Shown here piece after piece: positions 46,826 through 58,170 of a stretch of DNA of 64,000 nt. Both the position numbers and the translations under genes were made by a program. This DNA comes from Rallus limicola (taxonomy: Eukaryota; Chordata; Aves; Gruiformes; Rallidae). The notes beneath the pieces were generated by a model that had not been told where the DNA came from, made no database searches, and worked only from the letters and a program-made list of their open reading frames with translations. How positions within the stretch are numbered: position 1 is the stretch's first letter; each line of letters opens with the position of its first letter. The stretch spans positions 31,226,991 through 31,290,990 of the forward strand of contig JAKCOZ010000007.1 of NCBI GenBank assembly GCA_022605955.1, read 5' to 3'.

Positions 46826-49599
46826 CTGAGGAATTAAGATCAGATACTAAAATGCTCTTCGGGCTTCTCCGTGTTGAACTGAAGCCCAGCTGGCCATCCC
46901 AAATTGCTGTGGGTTGGCCCTGGCCTGTTTCCCAGGAAGTATTTACATGAGCGTTTCCGAGCAGTATCAGTGACTGAGGCAGATAAAGATGCCCCGACTG
47001 ACTCTCACCAGAGCTCACTATAAACCTCGTAAGGCCTGTGAGGGTTTAGGAACTGTTGTTATTCTTGCATTCCTCACAAAGAAACGAAGGCAGCTCACTG
47101 CTTCAGTATTGAGGGAAGAATCATTGCTGCGGTGTGATAGGAATAATCTTTAACAGAGGCTCCTGCTTAGCTCCAGAAAGTGCTGTGCTGCTTTCCTCAT
47201 CACTAAATATGTAAGACAAATCCCTGCTTTAAATGATGGCCTAAAAATGGAGCTAAGGAAAAAAGGGAAGCGTGCTCCTGTTCCAGTAATTAAAAAATTA
47301 AGTACTTCGGTGCAAAATTAAATACTTTTTTAAAAAAGCAGCCTTGATGCAAATGAGACTCCTCACCCTGTGAATTTCTTTTAATGCCAAATTTTCCTAC
47401 ATTCCGCACCACTCGCAGCAACCCCTTCCTTTCCCTCCCCTCTTCCGATGCAGGGGGGCAATGCCTTTGGGGACCTTGCAGGGAGCGATGGGGAGCACAG
47501 GTGGCAAAGAAAGGAAAAACTACACGTTTCAGCTTCAAAAATATGACAAGGCATCAAAGCAGAATTTGCAAATAAATTATTTCAGAGTTTGGTAATAACC
47601 CTATTTTTTTTTTCATCAGGAAGTGAAACTTGGGGAAAAAGTTGTTTTCTAGAAAATGCAATGTTAAAAAAATGTGTCAGAAATATTTCCATTCCAAAGT
47701 GGTTGGCCAGAAGATTTTTCCTGAGCTGCACCTAAAAATATGTAGCTGCCAAATATTCATAGCATAAACCTCATCTCTACAGGTTATAATGTATTTACTC
47801 TAAAAGTTCTAGAGGAAGGATTTTCCTGTTTATTTTTGGAAGACATCATTAAAACCAGTTTTTGGCAAGTGGATATGTTTTTATTCTATTTATGCCAGTA
47901 AAAGATCACTTTTTTTTTTGCAAATCAGCAGGATCCAAAATCTGCCAAGGACTTCTGCTGTCCTACACCTCTGTTTCCATGCCATAGGCAGAGTCAGAAA
48001 ACCCAGGGAAAGTTTGCTGTCACCAGCTAATCTCAACTTTTAAAAATCTCTCCAGAGCTTCACCTTCATCCCTCATAACTTGTCTGAGCTCCTGTGTGAC
48101 AAGTCCATCTACACAGAAAGTAGGGTGAAAAGGAGGAATGAAGCACATTGCATGAAGTACGTTGCAGGCAGATGGGGTTTGGAGGTCATCTTTGGTCCCC
48201 AACATGAAAATCTATACAGACAGAAGCAAAAGCAGAAAAGAAATATCATTAATATTACCATTCTAACCACAGCTATTTCCAATGGCACTAAGAAAATCAA
48301 TCTCTAAAAGCAAATAATAGGGTGTATCAGGGGATTCTTTTTCATTGAGTGATTAAGCCCACACAAATATTTCAGTTTGTGTCAGCCCAAATACTATGCT
48401 ATTATTAATAGAAAAAATTAATTAGAGAAATTATCTTTAAATCAAAATGAAAAGCATTGCTTAGTACAAAATACATTACTGCTTCCATGTAATGTTATTT
48501 CAATTTTCTTTTATTAGCCTTTTTCTATGCATGCTTATTTTGAAATGGCAAATCTGAAAATTAAATTTTCAAAACATGGAAAGGATGTTTTTTGCCATTT
48601 TTCATGACCATTTTATTTTGCATCCCCCCCCACTTCTGACAGAAACTTTTTTGCCATTTCACCCCACGCTGTTGACGTCACATGTTTGAGGGTATGGATT
48701 ACTCTGTCCAAAGCACAGGCACCACTGAGACAGATATCTGCATCTCAGTAAATCTCAACCTAGCAGAAAATTGTGAATCCTTGGATGAATCACCCTCCCC
48801 CCGAAGCACCTATTTCTCCTACTGACTTAAAAGAGCATCTAAGAAACCAAGAAATATCCTCCACATGGCCAGTGTTTCCAGGTAGGTGAGTTAAACACCA
48901 CCTCTCCTACCTGCCCTTTATGAAGAATTTACTGTTCAGCAGCAGCAGGAGCTGCCCAGCTACACTGCAACATCTCTAAGTAATGCTGGCATGCATGGTC
49001 TTTGTGGTCTGGGTTATTTCAGATTTATTTCCACTCCAACCAAATAGACCTCTTTAGTTCAGCTCCAGTTATTCTGGTTTTGGCCATGAAAGAAGAGTAT
49101 CCCTTTAGTGGCTATTTGCTCTTTACACAACATTAATAATAAGAGCAGTGCTTATTAACTCTTTGGAAGAAATAGGCAAGATGAGATATTCAAGGCTGAG
49201 TACAATATTCGAGTGTTTCCCCAATTATCTGTTCAACAAGGAAATAATTCCTTTGTAATTGATTAAAACGACATCTGAATGTTTCTAAACATTATCCTCA
49301 GAGAGTATCTTGGGAGTAAAAGATGAAAAAATACCTAGTATCCATACTTCAGTCTGGTCACACACCCTTTCTCACCTATCCTCATGTCCCAGCCTCCAAA
49401 TTTTCAGTGATGGGTACAGTGAGGTTGGACCTGGGAGGGAAAAGAGGAGAGGAAGCAGAGTCCAGAGTTAGGTGGAAACCAAGGAGTCCTGTCTGGGTTC
49501 AGAGGAGGTGCATGAGTGCATACAGAGGTCCTTTGCTTACAGCAGTGGTAATACAGGCTGCTGTTAGAAAAAGTCCCAGCTACATTCTGCAGACAACTG
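46826..49599. other. Unique AT-rich non-coding sequence
   Basis: No gene or transposable element recognised. Poly-A/T runs near 47600 and 47910 are compositional. Confidence 0.4.
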
Positions 49600-49860
49600 C
49601 CCTTGCACATTACCAATGTCCAGGGTCACTGGACCGGGGACAGTGGAAGATACAACCCTATCCATTCCATGTAACATCCATTTTGACCACAAACCCATCT
49701 AAGCCTTTTTTGTGCTCACAGGCAATATGTGCCTCCAACGGCAGCATGTTCCAGAATTTCATCACCCAATGTTTACAAGTTGCTCCCTTATATCTGTTCC
49801 AGGTGGCAGATCAGCTGACTCAGACACCAGAAACATTTCTTTCTCTCCACTGACTTGAAA
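49600..49860 (-). mobile_element. Possible ancient CR1/L3-like relic, minus strand
   Basis: The segment CATCTAAGCCTTTTTTGTGC (49698) followed by GCCTCCAACGGCAGCATGTT (49731) and CCAGAATTTCATCACCCAAT resembles the reverse complement of the 3' region of old amniote CR1/L3 elements. The flanks match weakly. The 176-codon plus-strand frame over it (49323-49853) is therefore not credible as a gene. Confidence 0.45.
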
Positions 49861-52800
49861 GGGCACAAATGGGCATCGCTTGGATAATTCAGAGAGTGAG
49901 TCAGTGTCCATTTCTTAAAGAAACATATTAGGCTTGTTGCATTACAACAACATTTTTCATTGCTTCTCTTCAATAACTAGTCCTAATTAAAAAGCAGAAA
50001 TTCCTCCGCATGCATATATGTACCTACCTAGGGAGAGTTACATAGAGCTGAGGGGATACCACACAGAGCTGCAAGCTCCTGCCTGTCCTCTGCCGCAGTC
50101 CTTCCCTAGCACCACTCGAGCCACAGGACGAGTCCATCCAGGCAGCTGATCAAAAGCTCTCAAAGTATCCAAAAATACTTCAGAAGACAGGAACATTTGT
50201 ATAAAAGGGATACAAGAGCAAAGAAATCAGACCACAATTTTTAAACACAGTTTTGCTTCATCTAATTTGTTGGCATACTTTTATACTAATAAATCACAGT
50301 GAGAGCAGTTTGGAAGAAGACCAGGAGGCTCGTTGGACTGCCAGGAAATGTACCAGCCAGGTCCAATGCTCACTGTTATAAACATTTCCGCTCATTGTCA
50401 GATTTACCTCCAAATTATCCAGCCATCAATTACAGTGAGTTTAATGAGCTATTTTCACTGCCCAGATCCTTGTGTTAGACTTTGTTATGAATTCTTGACA
50501 CTTTATAATTTTATGATGCATAAGGGCAGAAAAAAAGTAGTATTAGATAGAAACAAAGTGCCACCCTAACTATGACTGTGCATCCTACAAGCCCCAAGTC
50601 CAAGTGGTCCTCCACATCAAACCATTACAGATGGCATCAGGCTCTTGTAGAGTCACTGATTTTCCCTTCAGCTGGTGGGAGGATGCATGAGAAGTCATAC
50701 CTTCAGAAATCCCTCATGAGGAAGCAAATTTGAGCATTACCATCTTCTCCCCCCTAATCCATGAGAGGTGATGCTGTAAGCAAATGCCCAATACACACAT
50801 GGTAAATGCACTTTTTTGAGCAGCTGTGGAGAGGGACTCACCTTTAGCCATTGCCACAGAGGACCTTCTTTGAAGATATCATAGCCAACTCTGAGGTCCA
50901 GGACACTCACCCTCTGAAGTGATGCATCCATTTAGAAAAACAATGCATGCTGCCTTTGTTCTTGATGCATAAAGTATTCAGGACCCACAGTTTAACTCCT
51001 GTTCTGTGACATAAGTATGTCATACTTACTGTCATAAGTATGAACTTTCTGTGTTGCAGGACAGAGGTTTCCCAGAGAAAATGATGCATGTAACAGCTTT
51101 GTCTCATTTTTATTACTCCTCTGACCCAGTAAACCTTTCCTCCCTTTTTCTATGTGACGTTTCCTCAAAAGAAGGTTTACGGGGACTGTTCAATTCTGAT
51201 CCAGGTCTCCCCAATTCTATATCTGCACTTTTAAACATGTGACTCATTTTTCCTCTTTGTTTTTACCAGAGCTTACACAAGACATGATATACATCCTTCA
51301 TCCTGCAACAGAAGGACATTCACAAAAAACAAGTGCAGCTATTCGAATCTTTCTCCTCACTCTCCTTCATTCAGGCTTAACTTCACTCCTTCATTTCCAG
51401 TTCTTCCACTTCTTCCTAAAAAGGGCTCTACCAGCAGCCTTAGAAAGCACTTGACTACATTTCAGTTCATGATTTTTGCATTTAAAATCCATAAATCTCA
51501 TACATTGCACTTCAGAGTGGTTCTTGACACTTTCACTTGTGCTGAATAGTACTTTCTCTCATCTTAACTGGCCTGCTTGAATAAGCTCTTTATGAGTGGT
51601 GAGAAGAGTGAGAGGAGACCTTCTGGCTTTTAAACTTCAAATCAGAGGAAAAACAGTAAGTACAGATTTGAACTGTCCCACTCTTCTCATCTCAAATAAA
51701 TAAAACTCCAACAGAAAAGGAAAGTAAAAAACATTTAAAAAGCAGATTCCTGCAGTTTGAAGAGGGGATTCACTTTAACCTCTTAATGGACTGCATCCTG
51801 AGGTCTGTCAGTAGCATCACACACACATCCCCATTATCCATCACAGAAGATGAATCAGAGAATGGGGGAGAAAATTGGTTTCCTGTCCACAGAGTGGTAG
51901 CTCCAGCATAACTCAATGTTATCTGGAGCACTAAAGTGGAGCAGGGCACTTTAGGATAAAGGCTTAATGCTTTATCTGCTCACATAAATACTTTCAGATA
52001 AAAGAAATTGGATTTAAATAACATTCCAGCTGTGACACCAACTCACAGAAGTGCAGGAGTGCCCAAGATAAGGCCACATCCTTTACCCTCTGCCAAAAAA
52101 AAAAAGCAGGGGGGAAACAGAAAAGGCCCTGTTCAAGTTAAGACTGATATGTCAGCTTTATCTGTGACTTCTTTATCACCCAGTGAGCCTTGTGTCCAGG
52201 TCTACGTGAACATGGCAGGAGGCAGATTCACCACAGCATTTCGCTGAACATCAGCTCTTCCTTCAAAGGCATCAACTCAGCCCCAGTTCAGCAAGATTCC
52301 TGAGCAACCCCTTCAGAAACTCTTCTGGGGCAGGCGTTGTAAACACGCTTACTGACTGGGTTTTGACTCAGGGACAGGCTCTTCTTATTATGGTTTGCCC
52401 TTTCATTTGCCTCTCTTGCAGCATGGCTGCATTTCTTTGCCCTCTGCCTGTTCCACTCGGTCATCTCCGTGTGGATACAGCTCCTCTTGGCCAAATTCCC
52501 AGCCTGCTTTACTTGATTTTTTTTTTCCTCTTAAAAAGAAGGAACAGATCCTTGGTTCTTACCCTGGTATCATCTGGCAAATGTCAACTTGTCATTTGCT
52601 GAGAATTTGCACAAGAGAAGGTTTTATTAAACTGAAATAAGAAAAAGGAAAAAACACATAAATTTGTTCCCAAAACTTACTGCAGATACTGGCTGAATGT
52701 TGTGAAATTCTGCCAGCCTTGACCTCATAGAACAAGAAAAGATAACTCAAAAGGTTGTAGCAGGTAGGAGTAACTTTATAAACATGAGGGTAGAGAGGAG

Positions 52801-53749
52801 TCTGCTTATTTCAGTGTGCTTTTATAAACAAATACCAAGGATGCTGACAGCCAGAGGTAGGATGTCTTGCCTTATCTAGTGTAGTACATACATATCAAAA
52901 TGTTACAGTACATATAGGGATCTGACTAAGATACAATCATAAGTCACTTTCTGTAGTTCCCATAAGTTGTTTCTGACAGCTCTCCAGGCAAAGACCAATT
53001 CAGAAGAACATCTTAGCACATGCGTAACGCTTATCAGTTGTCTGGTCCTGTTGAAATGTCTATGAGTAAATTTCTTTAATGAATTGGATCTTGAGTAGTT
53101 GTGTGAAACAGATGGGGAACACTCATAACCACCGAGAACTACAGCAAATAAACTCTGAAACGACCTGGACAATTTGTCAGACTTCTTTTGTTCTTGAAAC
53201 ATAACATTAAAGGCATAAACTTTATCGCTGAAAGATAAATGCTGCACTTCTAACACTACATCCTGATCCTGTCAAAGTCAACATGAAAAATGGGGGCAGA
53301 CAAAAATTAAAACAGAAAGAGGGACTCGATACAATGTGAGATTGTATGATATCTCATGCCAGCACTTAGTGACTCAAAGTTACCGCTGTTTAACAACATT
53401 AACAAAGGTTCCACTCAAATGTTTTTAAAATAAAAGCATTCATATTTTTCTCCTTTTATCAATGGGAAAGAATTAGGCCAACTCACAAAGATAACATTCC
53501 TTTTAAATGTTAATTTTTTCCCTTTGAACAAAAAACAGCAAACCTTCGCACGACAGACATATTATGGGCAGTCTCGCTTTTTATAGTGCCTAGCACCCTA
53601 AGCCCATGACCTCCTAGAGGCCAGAAGATAGGTATGAAATATAAATTTTAAAAGCTAGTATAAATAATGTCAGCACACATGACTGTTAAGGTGTCAGCTG
53701 ACTGCAGTGTGTTGATAAACGGCTTTCAGCCACTTTGGTACAGACAGAA
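49861..53749. other. Unique non-coding sequence
   Basis: No gene or transposable element recognised. Local motif oddities near 51.0 kb are described in the findings. Confidence 0.4.
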
Positions 53750-53950
53750 ATAAGTAAACTTAAGTTCAGAAAGGGATTAGACAAATTTATTAAAAACAGG
53801 TCCATAAAGCAATACTAAAAGGACTAGCCAGGTTATTAAAAGGACTAGACTTACACGCTCTCCCAAACAACCATCTTCTCTGCTGGAGATGAAATACTAG
53901 ACTAGAATGACCACTGGTCTAAACAGTGTGGTGTTTCTTACACTGTCATT
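53750..53950 (+). mobile_element. Ancient L3/CR1-like LINE 3' end
   Basis: The sequence reads CAGAAAGGGATTAGACAAATT and AACAGGTCCATAAAGCAATA, then CTCTGCTGGAGATGAAATAC, TAGACTAGAATGACCACTGG and TCTAAACAGTGTGGTGTTTC. This order is the 3' end of old amniote L3/CR1-like LINEs, whose ends run from a GATTAGACAAATTCATGG-like block to a TAGATGGACCATTGGTCTGA-like block. A direct repeat with a 21-bp period (TAAAAGGACTAG at 53816 and 53837) is internal to it. Such copies are shared across reptiles and birds, so it long predates the other repeats here. Confidence 0.8.
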
Positions 53951-54719
53951 TATAACTATTCATGGTTAATTAAGCCTAGTAAAACAATTTCATGCAGCCA
54001 AAACCTCTGGCTTCAAAAGTCTGTGTATTCCCTGGCAGGGAAGGGCAGCAGCACACATACCCACTTCTAAAATTTGAATCCATGTTTTGTAAACACTTCA
54101 GTATGTGGAGTCCTGCTGAATCTCCAGTGTTGATACAAATCCTTTCAAAGTTTCACATACCTAGGCAGCTCTCTGGCATATGTATACCTGTTTGCTAAGT
54201 CACCTTTCACAGAACTCTCATGATCAGTCTTTGGATTCCTACGTGTCTGCATGCTTCAGTTTAAAAATAATGTATCTTTGGAGAGTGAGTCTTAAAGTCT
54301 GACCCACTTGCAGTTGGTCTTCTGCTATCAAAGTTCCCTGTATCTTGGCCCATGGGGGGTTGGAGAGTCAACACAAAAATTATAGGAAATTCATACCTGC
54401 TTGGAGCAACAGATGAAGGCCAAACAAAGGCAGGATGCCTGAGGATTTTTCAAATACTTGATGCCTAGAACAGCTAAGAGTATTGAACACCAAAGTTTAA
54501 TGACAGTGACTGAGTCATTAGTCAGTGACTTGGTCACCTAAGCAAAAGTGTGTGATGCCATTGGAGTTGTCACGAGGTATCTGGGACATCCACACAGGGC
54601 TGATGCAATTATTTGTTATTGTCCATAGTACCACCTGTACACCAATGGTATCCTGGGCACCTCAGCTATGCTAAAACCCTGTGAAGAAGCAATTGACTCC
54701 TGCCCTCAGTTTCCTATAA
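53951..54719. other. Unique sequence with a TGAC/GTCA cluster
   Basis: No gene recognised. The cluster of AP-1-like cores at 54501-54536 is discussed in the findings. Confidence 0.4.
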
Positions 54720-54800
54720 AATCATAGAATATCCTGAGTTCGAAGGAACTCAAAAGGATCAAGTACAAATCCTGGCTCCACACAGGAGTTGGACACTTCA
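54720..54800 (-). mobile_element. CR1 3' end, minus strand
   Basis: Plus-strand ATCATAGAATATCCTGAGTT followed by CGAAGGAACTC and CAAATCCTGGCTCCACACAG is the reverse complement of a CR1 3' terminus. It is the same subfamily as the plus-strand copy at 55283-55831, which ends in the complementary words. Only about 80 bp are present. Confidence 0.88.
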
Positions 54801-55282
54801 GTTATAAATACACAAGAAAGTCTACATACTTTCGTGTTGAGTAGAAACCTGTCCAGAAGGTTCTTTTTTGATGGTGGGTGTCCATCCAAAGAAACCACAA
54901 TATGTAAATCCAAAGCTCAGCCCTTACTATATGAAGAATCAAAGTATGATCAGTTTAGCAAAGATTGTCATTCGAGGTCCTTGTCGCTTTCTGTTGATTT
55001 CATTGGCTGTGGCTGCATAGCTGAAGCTTCAGATATCATGATTTTCTTTTGCATTTCTCTGCTTCTTGGTTAGCTGCAGCAGCTGATGAGCTTTTTCCCC
55101 ATGGAGAAGCAACTTGGCATACAACAGCAGAAATTTTTGGTTTGTGTTCTGTTTCAGCTATAGAAACACTGCCTATGGAAAACAAGAAAGAGTTTTCAAC
55201 CAAAGAGGATGAGCACTGCACACTTCATCTTTAAAATAGGTCACAATTTCTGACAGTCTCCATCTCTGGTCCTTCATTGCCA
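54801..55282. other. Unique spacer between inverted CR1 copies
   Basis: No gene or repeat recognised. Frames on both strands are unremarkable. Confidence 0.4.
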
Positions 55283-55831
55283 GCCACTCCAGGGAGGGGA
55301 TTGTCCCACTCTACACCGTGCTGGTGCGGCCTCACCTCGAGCACTGTGTGCAGGTTTGGGTGCCACAGTACAAGAGGGACACAAAACTAATAGAGTGTCC
55401 AGAGGAGGGCAACGAGGATGGGAAAGGGTCTGGAGGGGGAGCCTTATGAAAGGAGGATGAAGTCCCTTGGTTCCTTGGGAGACTTCAGGAGGCTGAGGGG
55501 AGACCTCATCACAGTCTGTGGCTTCCTGACAAAGGGGAGTGAAGGAACAGGCACCAATCTCCTCTCTTTGGTGACCAACTTCTCTTTTGTCAACCTGAGG
55601 AAGCTGCAATAGAGAAGGTTTAGGTTGGGTATTAGAAAGAGGTTCTTTACTGGTCAGGCAGGGGAACAGAGTTCCCAGGAAGTGGTCACAGCACCGAGCT
55701 TGACTGAGTTCAAGAAGCATCTGGATGATGCCCTCAGTCCCATGTTCTGACTTGGCTGGCCCTGTGTGGAGCCAGGAGTTGGACTTGATGATTCTCCAAC
55801 TCAGGATATTCTATGATCCTATGATGCTATG
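55283..55831 (+). mobile_element. CR1 LINE fragment, plus strand
   Basis: A 550-bp CR1 portion begins at GATTGTCCCACTCTACACCG in the C-terminal part of ORF2. It passes GGTGCGGCCTCACCTCGAGC and GAGTGTCCAGAGGAGGGCAA (with indels) and ends GTGGAGCCAGGAGTTGGACT, TCAGGATATTCTATGATCC and ATGATGCTATG. Frameshifts and stops break the ORF. The 148-codon frame on the opposite strand (55274-55720) is antisense to the element and not a gene. Confidence 0.94.
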
Positions 55832-57810
55832 TTGTTCCATGGGAAGAGAAATAGAGAGAAGATTGATCTTGTGAGGCTCTAAATGCAAGGGTGTTTGTAG
55901 AAATGGAGCAGTTGCTTATTATGACTATCCTGATCTGTCAGAGAAAAGCACATGGTCAGAACAAGAGAAGTCTAGCCAGGCAATAAATATGGAGCGAAAA
56001 AATATATTAATACACTCATTTACCACACACAATGTCACATAAATCATGTGGAACAGCATTCTCTCTGGCTAAACTGCAACTGAGTGTGGTGAGTTTAGCT
56101 TTCGAGTCATTCAGACTGCTTGCATGTCTAAGAGTCTATTAAGAGCTGAGATGTGAGGCTGACCTCTTTTCTTTACAGATCTCTGCTGAGGGCAGCAGCA
56201 ACTGTATTTTTACCCAGTGCTGGGCTGTATGTTGCAGACAAGACACACATAAATGCTGAGTTCTCATCTGAACAACATACCTGTTTTTCTAGGTTGTTTT
56301 CTTCCCACAGGAGAATTTGTTTTCTTCCAACAGGAGAAGCTTTGGGTTTTGGTTTTTTTGTATACGGAAACTCAACAAGAAGGCTGCAAATGCTGCTTGT
56401 TTCTGAACTTAAAAGGAAAGAAGAGCCCATGGGGTTAAGAAAGCACCTTGTTGGTGCTTGCTAGTGACTGCAGCCACCAAGAAACATGGGGTACTCTCAG
56501 GTGTCTACTGCTACTGCATGGCATTTTCCTCTGACTTGCCTTCTGATTGTGCCTCCAGGCAGAATCTTTATTTCATCCATAACTATAATTACTTTTTTTT
56601 TTTTTTTTTTAATAAACAAGTCGACCATCCTGTTCTTTCTTTCTTAGAATATGAACTTCCCTCCACTGTGCCTATGTCCTACCAAGTCATCAACACCATA
56701 CAGTCCTGCTTCCCACTTCTCAGAAGTGAAATTTGTCCCCATTTGGAAAAAGCCACCTGGAATTTAATGAGTTCTTTATTATATTCAGTTCAAATATAAA
56801 AACTAAAGATAAGCTACAGAGTAAGATAAGATTGAATTTTGTCTTGTGACCTTTTTCCACAGGGCAAAGGGAAGTTGAGAGGAAAAGGACCTCCGGGTCT
56901 TCACTGTGGCCTACTATATAGTCTGGAAGCCCTTAATTATACATAACCTGAATTTCTGGAGGGCTCAGAAGTGTCCTATTAAGAATACAGAAAGATAGAT
57001 TCAGAATAAAATGCGTAGGATATCATTTCCGATGACAAATGCCTCTGCCTTCCACTGCTCTACATCTCCAACCTGCACCAATGCAATTCCTATTTGCATT
57101 CCCAAAGCATAATCCTACTCTTTTTACACAGAAGTTATGCTGGAGTTATTATTACACAAATGAATGAGCATTCCAGGAATATGTCATAAAAAAATCATAG
57201 TAACTTTATTATGGTAAACGCATAATACCATGTTATTTACTGATGGACCATAATCCTCATTCTGAATCATTATGGTCTATCGTATCAATAGAGCTTTTAA
57301 ACCCTGGGAACAGAGAGACCACAGCGGTTTCCCTGGAGCCAGTCTGTAGTACTGCAAAATACAACATGGGGATGACTTCAACCCAGATATTCATAATTGC
57401 TGAATTATCTCTTATTTTAAGGAAATCACTAAAAAAAGTATACTAAGCAGCCTTGTAAAAAAAAAACTGCTGTATTTTATATAAACACATAAATGTATTA
57501 GCCTACCTCATAGAAAAATGGGATTTCAGACTCCTAAAATCCAAGGGATATCTTGCTTTAACTTTTTGCATAGGTTTTCAAAATTATACTTGAATGCAGT
57601 TTCCCTTGCAAGTCAAACATTTGTGTGTCAATTTTGATGTTTGGCTAGATTTTATGGAATAGCCTTATTAAGCGCTTGCTAATGCTAAAATATGAAGATA
57701 GCCTTAAATTTTCAAGGCAAAACCACCCTCACATGCAGTCATTATAAAAGTTGGCTTGGCAATTTTTGTGTCATCTATATAATAAAAACATAAATGTGCT
57801 CATTAAATGG
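55832..57810. other. Unique non-coding sequence
   Basis: No gene or transposable element recognised. A poly-T run is listed separately. Confidence 0.4.
56593..56610. repeat. Poly-T run (18 T)
   Basis: An uninterrupted run of 18 T followed by AATAAACAAG. No adjoining retrocopy is recognisable on either strand, so it is treated as a simple repeat. Confidence 0.9.
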
Positions 57811-57890
57811 GATCACAGAATCATTTAGGTTGGAAAGGACCTTTAAGATCACCGAATTCAATGATAAATGTGAAAAAACCCTGTGGTGAC
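57811..57890 (-). mobile_element. CR1 3' end, minus strand
   Basis: Plus-strand GATCACAGAATCATTTAGGT, then TGGAAAGGACCTTTAAGATC, is the reverse complement of a CR1 terminus with low divergence. Homology fades by about 57890. Confidence 0.9.
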
Positions 57891-58147
57891 TGATGACTCG
57901 TTCCAGGTGTTTGGGACAGTAAAATCAAATTCTAAAAGCAATAGCTTTTCATCCCAGAAGTCATGACAATGGTAGCTCATTGCACAATCTAGCAAAGAGC
58001 AACCTACAAGTTTTTACCTTTTGCACAGAGCTATGTGTGTGTTAATATTTGCAAGCCTGAAGTTTAAGGGCTTGGATTCACCTTGACTATTAACCCATCA
58101 GTTACAGAACACACAGAAGCTAAGACCTCTGTTTCCCTAGGAAAGTT

Positions 58148-58170
58148 ATTGCTGTTGCTGTTGCTGTTAC
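58148..58170. repeat. (GCTGTT)n short repeat
   Basis: Three to four hexamer units, ATTGCTGTTGCTGTTGCTG, ending in a variant unit. Confidence 0.85.

Noticed and set aside
49323..49853. 176-codon plus-strand open frame
   Set aside because: Its 3' half runs antisense through a probable old CR1/L3 relic and no protein motif is visible.
55274..55720. 148-codon minus-strand open frame
   Set aside because: Lies antisense to the CR1 copy at 55283-55831. CR1 3' regions often give such antisense frames.
56593..56610. Poly-T run as the tail of an antisense processed pseudogene
   Set aside because: No recognisable coding or RNA-derived sequence adjoins it and no target duplication is visible.
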